Source: B1 sp964355075
Lineage (GTDB): Bacteria; Bacteroidota; Bacteroidia; UKL13-3
Direction: 5' to 3'
Assembly (NCBI GenBank): GCA_964355075.1
Contig: CAYHCF010000012.1
Span: forward strand, 31,639-95,638
Length of the DNA: 64,000 bases
Positions 1 to 10,094 of this stretch are shown one piece after another (the first letter of the stretch is position 1; each line of letters starts with the position of its first letter). A program made the translations under genes and the position numbers. The notes below the pieces were generated by a model. That model was given only the letters and a program-made list of their open reading frames with translations, was not told where the DNA came from and searched no databases.

Positions 1-2
1 TA

Positions 3-2075
3 TTAAAACGCCTGGTTGCCGAAAAGTTGATCGAAGAAATTGATCCGGGCAGATATGTAACTTTGTTTGTCCATCAATTTATTATTGGCAGGGTTGATAT
101 GACCCAACAAGGTGCTGCTTATGTGGTTCCGGAAGATGGCAAAGAAGATATTTATATCTCTTCAGACCACAAAGGAACAGCTTTGAACGGCGATAAAGTT
201 AAAGTTTCACTCTTTGCACATAAGAATCAAGGCAAACAAAGTGGCGAAATTATTGAAGTTATTGAACGCAATAAAACACAATTTGTGGGCATTGTTCAGG
301 TTCATTATAATTACGCTTTTTTAGTGCCAGATGACAAAAAGATGCATACCAATATTTTTATTCCGAAAGAAAAATTAAAAAATGCCAAACAAGGGGATAA
401 GGCCATCGCAAGAATCACAGAATGGACCACCGAAAATGAAAATCCATTTGGTGAAATTGTGGATGTATTAGGAAAACCCGGTGAGCACGAAACCGAAATG
501 AATGCCATTATCATCGAATATGGCTTTGCAGTTAAATTCCCTGCTGAAGTTGAAAAGGAAGCAGATAAAATTCCGGATAAAATAAGTAAGGAGGAAATCA
601 AAAAAAGAAGGGACTTTAGAAAAACACTGACTTTTACCATAGACCCTGAAGATGCCAAGGATTTTGATGATGCCATCTCTTTTAAAGAGCTCGAAAAAGG
701 AATTTATGAGATCGGAGTTCATATTGCCGATGTTTCGCACTATATCCCCATTGGAGGAAAATTAGATGAAGAAGCCCTAAAACGGGGAACTTCTGTTTAC
801 CTGGTTGATCGCACCATTCCCATGTTGCCCGAAAAACTTTCAAATGGGGTTTGCTCTTTACGTCCGAATGAAGATAAACTGACTTTTTCGGTTGTCATGA
901 AAATGAATGAGAAGGCTGAGGTTTTAGATACCTGGTATGGGAAAACCGTCATTCACTCGCAACGCCGTTTTACGTATGAAGAAGCTCAGGAAAGGCTGGA
1001 AACCAAAAAAGGCGATTTGGCCCCGGAGTTAAACCTTCTTAATGGATTGGCAAAAATTTTGAAAGAAAACCGCTTTAAGAAAGGGGCAATCAGTTTTGAA
1101 ACGCAAGAAGTGAAATTTAAACTGGATGAGCAATTTAAACCGATTGATTTATACATTAAAATTCGGAAAGATGCACATAAATTAATAGAAGATTTTATGC
1201 TCTTAGCCAACAGAAAAGTAGCTGAATTTGGCTTTGCACAAGGGAAAGGGGAAAGCAAGAAAACCTTTGTATACCGGATTCATGAAGAACCCAATGAAGA
1301 CAAATTGAAACTATTCAATATTTTTGCCAGCAGGTTTGGGTATAAAATTTTACTCCAGTCGCAAAAAAGCATTTCGCAGTCATTCAATTCATTATTAGAG
1401 CAAGTGGAAGGAAAGCCTGAACAAAACCTGGTTCAGAGCCAGGCTATTCGTACCATGAGTAAGGCCTATTATGGCACAAAAAAATCGATGCATTACGGAT
1501 TGGCATTCGAACATTATACGCACTTTACCTCTCCCATTCGCAGATACCCCGATTTGATAGTTCATCGCCTTCTTATGGATTACCTGAACAAAGGAAAATC
1601 GGCCGACCAGGTATCTGTTGAAGAAATGTGCAAGCAATCCTCGCTGATGGAAGTGAAGGCAGCTGAAGCCGAACGCGCTTCGGTAAGGTATAAACAAGTT
1701 GAGTACATCAGTGCCTTTGTGGGTGATGAATTTGATGGAATTATTTCGGGCGTAACAGAATGGGGAATTTATATCGAGATCAGTAAATACAAGTGTGAAG
1801 GGATGTTACGGCTAAACAATATGGGTGATGATTATTATGAATATGACGAAAATAATCAGTGGATAATTGGCCGGAGAACCCGAAGAAAGTTTCAACTGGG
1901 TGATCCGATAAAAGTAATGGTAAGTGCAGCAGATATCTTCAAACGACAGATTGATTTGGCACTGGTGGCTGATGGCATAAAAAACGAATTCAGGAAAGGT
2001 TGGGAGGAAGAGAAAAAAAGACGTGACAAAAAGGGCAAATCCCATGGTAAACAAAGAGGAAATAGAGGCCGGTAA
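3..2075 (+). CDS. rnr: Ribonuclease R (5' end outside window)
   Basis: 3'-5' exoribonuclease of the RNB family, which degrades structured RNA in the cytoplasm. The frame is open to the left edge, so the first residues are missing; a TTG at 27 is only an internal codon. Visible in order: cold-shock/OB-like N-terminal region, the RNB catalytic core with the metal-binding motif DPEDAKDFDDA (bases about 642-674), RRYPDLIVHR near base 1540 that is typical of the family, a C-terminal S1 domain (about 1726-1950, FDGIISGVTEWGIYIEI) and a basic KKRRDKKGK-type tail. About 690 residues are visible, slightly short of the usual 700-760, consistent with loss of only the extreme N-terminus. The S1 domain and basic tail favour RNase R over RNase II. 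Confidence 0.95.
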   Translation, partial: LKRLVAEKLIEEIDPGRYVTLFVHQFIIGRVDMTQQGAAYVVPEDGKEDIYISSDHKGTALNGDKVKVSLFAHKNQGKQSGEIIEVIERNKTQFVGIVQVHYNYAFLVPDDKKMHTNIFIPKEKLKNAKQGDKAIARITEWTTENENPFGEIVDVLGKPGEHETEMNAIIIEYGFAVKFPAEVEKEADKIPDKISKEEIKKRRDFRKTLTFTIDPEDAKDFDDAISFKELEKGIYEIGVHIADVSHYIPIGGKLDEEALKRGTSVYLVDRTIPMLPEKLSNGVCSLRPNEDKLTFSVVMKMNEKAEVLDTWYGKTVIHSQRRFTYEEAQERLETKKGDLAPELNLLNGLAKILKENRFKKGAISFETQEVKFKLDEQFKPIDLYIKIRKDAHKLIEDFMLLANRKVAEFGFAQGKGESKKTFVYRIHEEPNEDKLKLFNIFASRFGYKILLQSQKSISQSFNSLLEQVEGKPEQNLVQSQAIRTMSKAYYGTKKSMHYGLAFEHYTHFTSPIRRYPDLIVHRLLMDYLNKGKSADQVSVEEMCKQSSLMEVKAAEAERASVRYKQVEYISAFVGDEFDGIISGVTEWGIYIEISKYKCEGMLRLNNMGDDYYEYDENNQWIIGRRTRRKFQLGDPIKVMVSAADIFKRQIDLALVADGIKNEFRKGWEEEKKRRDKKGKSHGKQRGNRGR

Positions 2076-2182
2076 TATAGATTTCTGCTACATAATCATA
2101 CAACTTTTTGAGCTACTTCTCTTCTAAATCATCATAAAACTGAAACGATAGGTGATTTATAGCACGTATTATTAATATTTTG

Positions 2183-2226
2183 CCTTGTGCCCTTAGTGGT
2201 TTACCCCTTGTGAACTTAGTGGTTAA
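2183..2226. repeat. Tandem pair of 21-bp extragenic repeats
   Basis: Two copies of a 21-base unit (2183-2203 and 2206-2226) share 18 of 21 positions, both containing CTTAGTGGTT. They lie in the 331-base gap between rnr and the HD-domain gene. The complementary phrase TTAACCAC follows near 2240, so the pair can partly fold back. A 67-codon frame crosses this stretch but looks non-coding. I recall similar phrases as dispersed extragenic repeats in Bacteroidota; that is memory, not a search. Nothing else was recognised in the gap. Confidence 0.55.
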
Positions 2227-2406
2227 ATACCATTATTTATTAACCACAATAAACAAAGAAAAAACCAAGTTTACAATGAAACAGTTAATAATCATTCGAA
2301 AAACTACAATAATCAATAATCCCTTTTGTCTAAAAAATTGGAAGCATCAGAAGATATCCCCCTTTTTGGAGAGGCATAATTAAGGATTGTATTTTACTTT
2401 TGAAGC

Positions 2407-2988
2407 ATGACAAGATTGGAAAAGGCCAAAAGCTACATTATAAAAAAGCTTTCTGAGGAGTTAAGCACTGATTTACACTACCATTGCCTGGATCATGTAA
2501 TTGATGTTTATGATACCTCGCTGATTATAGCCGTAAGCGAGGGAATATCGGCCAATGAAATTGAACTTTTGTCGGCGGCCGCCTTTTATCACGACTCTGG
2601 TTTCCTGATCCAAGCTCAAAATCATGAAGAATTGGGCTGCTCCTTGGTAAATGAAGTATTTCCATCTTTCGGTTTCAATCCCCGGGAAATAGAAATAATC
2701 TGCGGTATGATTATGGCCACAAAAATTCCACAAAGTCCTAAAAATCTGGCAGAAGAAATATTATGTGATGCCGATTTGGATTATTTAGGAAGAGACGATT
2801 TTTGGAAAATTGGCAATACCTTATTTGAAGAATTAAAAATAACAGGTGTTTTAAAGTCGGAGGAGGAATGGAATAAAATTCAAATCCTGTTTTTAGAATC
2901 CCATCATTATTTCACCGAAACTTCTATAAATCTGAGAGCAGAAAAGAAAGAAGTACATTTACAAAGGGTTAAGGAAATGATAACCTGA
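2407..2988 (+). CDS. HD-domain phosphohydrolase (first paralogue)
   Basis: Small cytoplasmic HD-superfamily metal-dependent phosphohydrolase of 193 residues. Metal ligands are visible: H26 and H30 in HYHCLDH, H62-D63 in FYHDSGF, and the acidic CDADLDYLGRDDF stretch (D121, D123, D125). It is clearly paralogous to the gene at 10095: both share ICGMIMATKIPQ, CDADLDYLGRDDF and LESHHYF, with equal length and ligand spacing. The substrate is unknown. The paralogue follows a class III adenylate cyclase gene, so a role in nucleotide or cyclic-nucleotide hydrolysis is possible, but this is inference. The ATG start gives a complete domain. Confidence 0.85.
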   Translation: MTRLEKAKSYIIKKLSEELSTDLHYHCLDHVIDVYDTSLIIAVSEGISANEIELLSAAAFYHDSGFLIQAQNHEELGCSLVNEVFPSFGFNPREIEIICGMIMATKIPQSPKNLAEEILCDADLDYLGRDDFWKIGNTLFEELKITGVLKSEEEWNKIQILFLESHHYFTETSINLRAEKKEVHLQRVKEMIT

Positions 2989-3056
2989 CAGCATAAACAA
3001 TCTGTAATCCTCCTTTAATGTTATTTTAATTATTTAATATTATTTTAATGTTTATC

Positions 3057-3087
3057 TTTCATTTTCGAGATATTTGCTTTATATTTG
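3057..3087 (+). promoter_or_regulatory. Bacteroidota-type promoter for the secreted protein gene
   Basis: TTTC (3057-3060), 19 bases, then TATATTTG (3080-3087) fits TTTG-N19-TAnnTTTG with one mismatch in the upstream box. It sits 39 bases before the ATG at 3127 in an AT-rich gap. Confidence 0.55.
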
Positions 3088-3126
3088 TTATAAAATACAT
3101 AATATATGATATTATAACCTATAAAC

Positions 3127-4017
3127 ATGAAAACAATATTAATTTACCCCTTAATTTCTTTGTTTCTTATTTTCGATCTAAAGGCACAAATTCCGAATAA
3201 TGGATTTGAAAGTTGGGATGGTACAGATGCCATTTTTGGTTATGTAACTACCAACGGATTAACAGCTCTTCCACCCAATGTACAATCGGTTTTCAAAACC
3301 ACCAATGCACATTCAGGAAATTATGCATGTGAGATGGTTGCAACCAAAGTAGAAAATAAGCCATCGGGATATTTTGTACCAGATTTTGTAGGTTCCATTT
3401 TTATTGGAAAACAATATTTTAACAAGGTGACTCCCGGAATTTCTTTTCCTTATAAACCCACCAAATTTGAATTTTGGTTTAAATATAATCCAAAAGGTTT
3501 TGATACAGCAAATGCTCAGATTGCACTTACCCGATGGGATTCTATTCTAACAAAACGAGATACGATTGCGATAGGTTTTTTTGAATACAACCAGCTTGAT
3601 ACCCTGAGTTTTATAAAAGCAAGTGTAACATTAACCTATTTAAAACCAGAAACTCCGGATACAGCTATGGTTGGAATTTCAGCCATAAAAATTACTGCAA
3701 CATCGGCCGGTTCCAGACTAATCATTGATGATTTAGCTTTTACAGGTGGAAATGTTGGTTACCCATTATTTAACAAACCAATTGATTTTGAAGTGTATCC
3801 AAACCCGTCTGGAGGAATTGTTCATTTAAAATTCAATAAAAATCACCCTTCAATTTCCCTGAATTTATATAACCTTCAGGGTATGGAAATTTGGCGAACG
3901 GATATCTTCCAGTCTTCAGAAACCACAATTACTACCTCGCAATTTGAAACCGGGATTTACCTTTTAAAGGTGAGAAATGAAGAGGGAGAATTCCTGAAGA
4001 AAATTGTGGTTGAATAA
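3127..4017 (+). CDS. Secreted PCMD-like protein with type IX sorting domain
   Basis: Exported protein of 296 residues. An N-terminal signal peptide (about 1-20, ending LKAQ) precedes a beta-rich domain. The opening PNNGFESWDG and the late GSRLIIDDLAF resemble the putative carbohydrate-metabolism (PCMD) domain common in Bacteroidota surface proteins. From about residue 218 (FEVYPNPSGG) to the end is a type IX secretion C-terminal sorting domain ending LLKVRNEEGEFLKKIVVE. Such proteins cross the outer membrane and are usually anchored to the surface. The following TonB-dependent receptor starts within a few bases of its stop, suggesting co-transcription and a shared surface task, possibly glycan or nutrient binding. 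The substrate is not known. Confidence 0.8.
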   Translation: MKTILIYPLISLFLIFDLKAQIPNNGFESWDGTDAIFGYVTTNGLTALPPNVQSVFKTTNAHSGNYACEMVATKVENKPSGYFVPDFVGSIFIGKQYFNKVTPGISFPYKPTKFEFWFKYNPKGFDTANAQIALTRWDSILTKRDTIAIGFFEYNQLDTLSFIKASVTLTYLKPETPDTAMVGISAIKITATSAGSRLIIDDLAFTGGNVGYPLFNKPIDFEVYPNPSGGIVHLKFNKNHPSISLNLYNLQGMEIWRTDIFQSSETTITTSQFETGIYLLKVRNEEGEFLKKIVVE

Positions 4018-4024
4018 ATTTGAA

Positions 4025-7000
4025 ATGGGCATTTCACTCTTAAATTTAATGAAGAGACTGCTTCAAATTTTTTATCTTTCCTGTGTATCTAAAATTGCAT
4101 TGACCATTCGTGCTGTTATTTTAATAATAACAATAAATTTTGGCTTTACACTTACGCGTAAAATACCATTACTCCTTTTATTACTATGCATGGTTCAATC
4201 TCAAGTAGGTTTGGCTCAGGAATTCCGAAGTAAATCAAAAAAGATGGTTCAGGTGGCAGATTCACTTTTACCACCCGATGGACCTGTTTATGCCCGAATC
4301 ATTCATGGTATGGTAAGTATGACCAGCAATGGAGAACAGTTACCCCTGGCAACTATTGTTGAATATGGCACCAATAATGGCGTCTTGGCTTCCATTGACG
4401 GGACTTTTGCCATAAAAGTAAATTTAACCAGACCCTGTAAACTAATTTGCTCTTACCTGGGTTTTTTCTCTGAAACTTTTGAGCCGAATGAAAATACAGC
4501 CTATTTTCATTTCAGAATGAAAGAAAATTTTACAGTAACAAAAGCTGTTGTAATTTCAGCTTCCCGAAAATTAGAAAGAAAGTTTGAAAGTCCGGTAACC
4601 ATTCAGATGCTGAGTGCAATGGATTTGCGTCAAAATCCTTCTATGAATATGTACGATCGATTGATAAATTTGGCAGAAATTGATGTAATTACAACAAGCG
4701 TTACCTTTAAAACTATTAATACCAGGGGGTTTAACTCAAGTTACAATCACCGGTTTATCCAACGTTTTGATAATATGGATTTATCCATGCAGGGATTCAA
4801 TCTATCACTGAACCAGTTAAATGGGCCGATTGATCTGGATGTAGAAAGGATAGAACTGATACCGGGATCTTCCTCTGCGTTATATGGCCCCAATGCGATA
4901 AACGGACTATTAAATACTACTTCTAAAAGTCCATATACCTACAAAGGGTTAAGCGTAAATTATAAATCGGGAGTGAACCATGTGGATGGAATTGACAATA
5001 AACCCGCACCCATTTATGATTTTAGTTTGCGTTATGCCAATACTTTTAAAAACGAAAAATGGGCTTATAAAGTTACGATGGGTTATTTAAGTGCGACCGA
5101 TTGGAAGGCCACCGATTACAGAGATATTGCAAACTATGGGTATAGCAATAACCTAACAACTTATGGACAAAAACTAGGACCGGGCAATTCGGGTTATGAA
5201 TCTGCAAACATTAGTGGAGATGAAGTTACCAATGTTTTTGATTCAAATACTTTTAAAGTGGATGTGCCCAATATTGGCAAAATACCCCTCGTTAATGAAC
5301 CCTTAAAAGTATCCAGAACAGGTTATAAAGAAACGCAACTTTTTGAATATAAACCCTATAATGCCAAATCAGACATATCCTTCTATTACAGGCCCGACAA
5401 GCATACGGAAATTAGCTGGATATCGAGATTTAGCGTAGGTAGCAGCAGTTTTCAAATTGATAATAGAGCCCAAATAAAGAACTTTTTTCTGAACCAGCAT
5501 AAATTTGAAATAAAAGGTAAAAACGCAATTTTTAGAACCTATATCATTTTTGAAAATACCGGACAAACTTTTGATGCCACTTTAACCGGCATTAATATCA
5601 ACCGGGCTGCAAAATCGGATGAAAATTGGATGGCTCAGTATATACTTGCCTTTTCGGGATATTATAACAAATTGAATTCACAACTCGACACTTCCCAAAG
5701 AATGGATGCCATTCAAAGTTTTAATGATGCGGCAGCAAGAAAATTTGCCGATGGAAACAATGCTGAGTTTGCAAAAAGAGTACATGCTTATGGTTTAGAT
5801 ACGGCATTAACGAATATTCTGTTGGGAAGAGCTCAGTTTCAACCCGGCACCAAGGAATTTGACTCCGCTTTTAATTATGTTACAAACCATAGTTTCACCG
5901 AAAACGGAAGTAAATTAACCAGTACTTCAAAATCGTGGTATACAGAGTATATTTATGATTTTAAAGATTTACGTCTGCCTGTTTCCATTCTGGCAGGAGC
6001 CAATTATCGGATCAATGCACCGGCAACACATGGATCAGTCTTCCCGGATAAAACAATTCCCATTTACTCGAGTGAAATCGGCGCTTTTGTTCAGGCTTCT
6101 AAAAATTATCATGATGAACGTATAAAGCTACAAGCCTCCGCCCGATTGGATAAAATGCAAAGGTTTGACCCAAAATTCAGTCCAAGAGTCTCTGTGGTTA
6201 TACTACTTGGAAGGCAAAAACAGCATAGCTTACGTGTATCCGGACAAATAGGCTATAGGATGCCGGCTCTTATAGATCAGTTTAATTTAATTTTTATGCC
6301 AAGAGCCATAACATTTGGAGGATTTTATAAAGATGCGGCCAGTTTAAACCTGATTAAAAAACAAAGTGATGGAACAGATTTTGTAAATATGTATGTTCAA
6401 AGTTCTGTCAATGCCTTTTTGAAAACAGGAGATTCCACTTTATTAAAGAAAACAACCATTAAAGACATTGTACCTGAAAAATTAAAGTCGCTGGAATTTG
6501 GCTGGAGAAGTTTTTTGTTTGAAAAAATTGAAACCGACATGAATTTCTTTATCAGTAATTACAGCAATTTAATAAGTACCCAGCAGTTTATTGGACCGGT
6601 GAATGCCACCGATACTATATCGCCGGCCTATGTTAAGAATATTCAAAACACCCAGGTTTACCGAATGGGTGTTAATTCGTCGGTACCGGTTATTGCCGTT
6701 GGATATACTTTTGCATTCAGCTACCAGGCTACAAAAAATTATTCGGTTTTTGGAAATTACAATTACAATAAGATGTTTGAAACCGACGCTTTTTTAGCAC
6801 AGGATTTTATAGGAAATTTTAATACCCCGAAAAATAAAATCAACCTGGGAATAAATGGCATAAAAATTAAAAATAATTTTGGTTTTTCAATGATTTACAG
6901 ATGGGTAGATTATATTGATTTTAAAGAATACAATAAACAAGGACTGATCAAATCCTACTATAATATCGATCTGATGATAAGTTACAGCCTTCCTAAATAC

Positions 7001-7123
7001 CATACTCTATTTAAAACAGGAGGCACAAACATTACCAACATTAGATATACCCAAGCTTTGGGAGCCCCTACGGTTGGAGCAATATTTTACTTCTCCGTTC
7101 TGTTTGATAATTTGTTAAACTGA
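4025..7123 (+). CDS. TonB-dependent outer-membrane receptor
   Basis: Large receptor, about 1,030 residues. A hydrophobic export signal (LLLLLLCMVQSQVGLAQ) lies about 35-50 residues in, so the mature start is downstream of a long leader. Then follow a carboxypeptidase-regulatory-like domain (SNGEQLPLATIVEYGT), a plug domain (SASRKLERKFESPV to the conserved IELIPGSSSALYGPNAINGL) and a 22-strand-type barrel whose last strands end IFYFSVLFDNLLN. These proteins import large substrates using TonB energy. No SusD partner is adjacent, so it is not a standard SusCD pair. Start is uncertain: ATGs at 4004 (overlapping the previous gene), 4025 and 4049 are all in frame; none has a clear ribosome-binding site. 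The cyclase gene follows after 15 bases. Confidence 0.88.
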   Translation: MGISLLNLMKRLLQIFYLSCVSKIALTIRAVILIITINFGFTLTRKIPLLLLLLCMVQSQVGLAQEFRSKSKKMVQVADSLLPPDGPVYARIIHGMVSMTSNGEQLPLATIVEYGTNNGVLASIDGTFAIKVNLTRPCKLICSYLGFFSETFEPNENTAYFHFRMKENFTVTKAVVISASRKLERKFESPVTIQMLSAMDLRQNPSMNMYDRLINLAEIDVITTSVTFKTINTRGFNSSYNHRFIQRFDNMDLSMQGFNLSLNQLNGPIDLDVERIELIPGSSSALYGPNAINGLLNTTSKSPYTYKGLSVNYKSGVNHVDGIDNKPAPIYDFSLRYANTFKNEKWAYKVTMGYLSATDWKATDYRDIANYGYSNNLTTYGQKLGPGNSGYESANISGDEVTNVFDSNTFKVDVPNIGKIPLVNEPLKVSRTGYKETQLFEYKPYNAKSDISFYYRPDKHTEISWISRFSVGSSSFQIDNRAQIKNFFLNQHKFEIKGKNAIFRTYIIFENTGQTFDATLTGININRAAKSDENWMAQYILAFSGYYNKLNSQLDTSQRMDAIQSFNDAAARKFADGNNAEFAKRVHAYGLDTALTNILLGRAQFQPGTKEFDSAFNYVTNHSFTENGSKLTSTSKSWYTEYIYDFKDLRLPVSILAGANYRINAPATHGSVFPDKTIPIYSSEIGAFVQASKNYHDERIKLQASARLDKMQRFDPKFSPRVSVVILLGRQKQHSLRVSGQIGYRMPALIDQFNLIFMPRAITFGGFYKDAASLNLIKKQSDGTDFVNMYVQSSVNAFLKTGDSTLLKKTTIKDIVPEKLKSLEFGWRSFLFEKIETDMNFFISNYSNLISTQQFIGPVNATDTISPAYVKNIQNTQVYRMGVNSSVPVIAVGYTFAFSYQATKNYSVFGNYNYNKMFETDAFLAQDFIGNFNTPKNKINLGINGIKIKNNFGFSMIYRWVDYIDFKEYNKQGLIKSYYNIDLMISYSLPKYHTLFKTGGTNITNIRYTQALGAPTVGAIFYFSVLFDNLLN

Positions 7124-7138
7124 TGGCAATTTCTCCAG

Positions 7139-10015
7139 ATGAAAAAAAACATATTTTTCGCTTTCCTCTTTTTGGTTCAGGCCGTCAACCTATTTGCCTG
7201 GGAACCTCTATCTCAAAATTATACCAATAAAGAATTTAAGGCGCATCCATTAATCTGGAGTTTTACGCAAGATGCAATGGGTCGGCTTTGGATGGCGAAT
7301 AACGAAGGTGTTTTGCGCTTTGAAGGAAATAAATGGACTTTATTTCCCACTCCAAAACCAGTTAGAAGCTTATCATTTGATAAGGCAGGGAATTTATTTT
7401 TGGCTTGCGAAGGAGATTTAGCGTCTTTCATTTTTGACGAAAAAGGAAAGCCGGCTTATATGAGTTTTAAAGAAAGACTGGGAGTTCCAAAAGGCAAAAT
7501 CATCGGAGACAAAAAAGTACTTTCAGTAGGAGAAGATATCTTTTTTACAAGTGGGAAATTCCTTTTTAAGGTTGAACAAAAGGATAAAACATTCGACATT
7601 AAAATAAATAGCCTAACGGAGATAAGCGGTGCATTCGTCTGGAATGGGAAACTTTTAATCAATGAATTAAACAAGGGTCTTGGCGTATGGAACAAAAATA
7701 AAGTGTATCGGTTAAAAGGTGGAGATCTACTAAAAGGAAAAACAATAATAGGAGAGGCCCCATTTGAAAATGGTTTGATATTAGGCACCAATTATGATGG
7801 CTTATATCTGTTTGATGGAAATGAAGTTTACCCATATAAAGGCGTAATGAATTCTTTTGCAGCAAAGGGTTTGGCCGGAATTGTTTCTACACAAAAAGGC
7901 AAGATTGCCTTAGGAACATTTTATAATGGTGTGCAAATTTATGACGCTCACAAATTGCAGGCTCAAACAATTAAACTTCCGTCTGATGATATTTATAGCT
8001 TATTTTTTGATCATGAAGAAAATCTTTGGATAGCTCACCGAAAAGGATTGACACATGTTTATCTAAACTCCCCTATTAAGTATTTCGAAGAATTTGGCTT
8101 AAGTGCTTGTGTTAACAATATGAAAAAAATCGGAAATAAACTATTTCTGGCCACCACCAATGGTTTGTATGAAACAAACATCAATAATCCAAAAGAATTA
8201 ATCCCTGTTAAAAATTTAAATGGAGAATGTTGGGATCTCAGTAGTAACTATGTTGCTACCACTAGTGGATTATTTGGTTTAGATGGCAAAAATTATATCC
8301 CCAATGAAACATTTTTGTATTTGCAGCATGACAACCTCAACCATCAAAATACATTTGCTTTTACCGCTAACTCCTGTTACCTGATTCATGAACCTAAAAC
8401 AGTTCAGATGTTAACTAAAAAAATGCCTGAAATAGATGAAATGTCCAACTCTATTTATGCGAATCTGGATGGAAGTTATTGGGTCGGAACTCAGTTTAAT
8501 GGATTGTTAAAGATACCATCAAAAGGGTCCAATAAAGAAGAACTCCCTCCTTCGCTTAAAGAATCAGGGGTAATTATCAGAGTTAAAAATGGCAAACCCA
8601 TTTTTCAGGCTAAAGATGGAGTTTTTTCCTATAACGGAAGATCATTTATGAAAGAGGAAGCATTAAGTTCTGTTTTTATGGGAGCAAAAAACAAGCAGTT
8701 TGAGTTTGATAATGACTTTTGGATTTATACCGACAATAACCTGAGACAGATAAAAAACGATAAAATTGTTGAGCAATCACCTGCTTATGCCATTAGTGGA
8801 AGGCCCACGGCTATATGTGAGGATGGAGAGAAAATTTGGTTGGCATTTGAAGACAAAGTTTATCTGCTTGAACCAAATTCAGTTACAACTTATTCCAATA
8901 AAACTTATATTTATCGGATCACAAATGAATCAGGAGATATTTTGTATAATGCCGGAAATTTATCGGAACAGATTATTCCTCAAATACCCTATAATGAAAA
9001 TTTCCTTCAAATTGCATTTGGGACAAATTCATGCGTGAACCCTGCAAAAATTTTATACCGATATCAATTAAAAGGTCTAAGTACTATTTGGAGCAATTGG
9101 AAGAATGAATCAGAAATCAGTTTTACCAAATTAACGCCCGGGAATTATGAATTGACCATTGAGGCAAAAACCGCTTCCGGTAATCTATCTGAAAAATCAA
9201 TTTTAAAATTTATCATATTAAGCCCTTGGTATTTAAGTATTTATGCTTATTTGCTTTATGGTATTCTTATCATGGTACTGTTTTGGGTAATTAATAGAAT
9301 AAACAACAAGGTATTAAAAACAAAGAACCATAAATTAGAGAAAATTGTGACTGATCGAACCAAAGAATTAGAACTGAACAATATAGCGCTCAAGTATGAA
9401 AAGAAGAAATCGGATGATCTTCTTTTGAATATTTTGCCGGGTGAAATTGCGGAAGAATTAAAAACAAAAGGCTCTTCGGAAGCAAAATTATATGATCATG
9501 TAACGGTTATGTTTACCGATTTTGTTAACTTTACAGGAATCAGCGAAAAATTATCTCCAAAAGAACTGGTAACCGAAATTGATGAATGTTTTAAAGCCTT
9601 TGACGCTATCGTTGAAAACAATGGTTTAGAGAAAATAAAGACAATTGGCGATGCCTATCTGGCGGTTTGTGGTATGCCTATTGAGGAGGCTAATCATGCT
9701 ATTTATTGTGCAAATGCTGCCAGAGATATTGTCTCCTATATACAAAATAGAAAAAAAACCGGAGGATTGTTTGATGTGAGAATTGGGTTAAATAGCGGTC
9801 CTGTTGTGGCTGGTATTGTAGGATCAAAAAAGTTTGCTTATGATATTTGGGGTGATACCGTGAATGTTGCAAGTCGTATTGAAAGCAATAGCGAAGCCAA
9901 TAAAATAAATATCAGCGGAAGTACTTATGAGCTCATTAAACAACAGTTTATCTGTCAATACCGTGGAAAAATAGATGCCAAGAATAAGGGAATGATGGAT
10001 ATGTACTTTTTGTAG
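7139..10015 (+). CDS. Propeller-sensor class III adenylate cyclase
   Basis: Predicted membrane sensor making cAMP. Signal peptide (ends LFAW, about residue 20); periplasmic beta-propeller repeats of the two-component-regulator type (LWIAHRKGLTHVY and similar) to about 590; a Y_Y_Y-like domain (about 620-690); one transmembrane helix (about 700-720); a coiled coil; and a cyclase domain from about 785. Metal-binding aspartates are D794 (MFTDFVNF) and D838 (IGDAY). The substrate-selecting pair is K834 and D902 (KIKTIGD, YDIWGDTVN), the adenine-type combination rather than guanylate-type Glu/Cys; the catalytic Asn and Arg of TVNVASR are present. The layout copies Bacteroidota hybrid sensors with a cyclase replacing the kinase. 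It lies between two HD phosphohydrolase paralogues. The ligand is unknown. Confidence 0.88.
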   Translation: MKKNIFFAFLFLVQAVNLFAWEPLSQNYTNKEFKAHPLIWSFTQDAMGRLWMANNEGVLRFEGNKWTLFPTPKPVRSLSFDKAGNLFLACEGDLASFIFDEKGKPAYMSFKERLGVPKGKIIGDKKVLSVGEDIFFTSGKFLFKVEQKDKTFDIKINSLTEISGAFVWNGKLLINELNKGLGVWNKNKVYRLKGGDLLKGKTIIGEAPFENGLILGTNYDGLYLFDGNEVYPYKGVMNSFAAKGLAGIVSTQKGKIALGTFYNGVQIYDAHKLQAQTIKLPSDDIYSLFFDHEENLWIAHRKGLTHVYLNSPIKYFEEFGLSACVNNMKKIGNKLFLATTNGLYETNINNPKELIPVKNLNGECWDLSSNYVATTSGLFGLDGKNYIPNETFLYLQHDNLNHQNTFAFTANSCYLIHEPKTVQMLTKKMPEIDEMSNSIYANLDGSYWVGTQFNGLLKIPSKGSNKEELPPSLKESGVIIRVKNGKPIFQAKDGVFSYNGRSFMKEEALSSVFMGAKNKQFEFDNDFWIYTDNNLRQIKNDKIVEQSPAYAISGRPTAICEDGEKIWLAFEDKVYLLEPNSVTTYSNKTYIYRITNESGDILYNAGNLSEQIIPQIPYNENFLQIAFGTNSCVNPAKILYRYQLKGLSTIWSNWKNESEISFTKLTPGNYELTIEAKTASGNLSEKSILKFIILSPWYLSIYAYLLYGILIMVLFWVINRINNKVLKTKNHKLEKIVTDRTKELELNNIALKYEKKKSDDLLLNILPGEIAEELKTKGSSEAKLYDHVTVMFTDFVNFTGISEKLSPKELVTEIDECFKAFDAIVENNGLEKIKTIGDAYLAVCGMPIEEANHAIYCANAARDIVSYIQNRKKTGGLFDVRIGLNSGPVVAGIVGSKKFAYDIWGDTVNVASRIESNSEANKINISGSTYELIKQQFICQYRGKIDAKNKGMMDMYFL

Positions 10016-10094
10016 GCAGCTATACACAAACCTAAAGAGGAAATAAGTTTTAAGAATTATAGGTTTTATTGAAAAAAAGATTTTAATTCGTTAC

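Noticed and set aside
2180..2383. 67-codon frame between rnr and the HD gene
   Set aside because: It runs through the CTTAGTGGTT repeats, has no recognisable protein features and no promoter.
4017..7123. SusCD pair
   Set aside because: No SusD lipoprotein gene is adjacent; the receptor neighbours a PCMD-like secreted protein instead.
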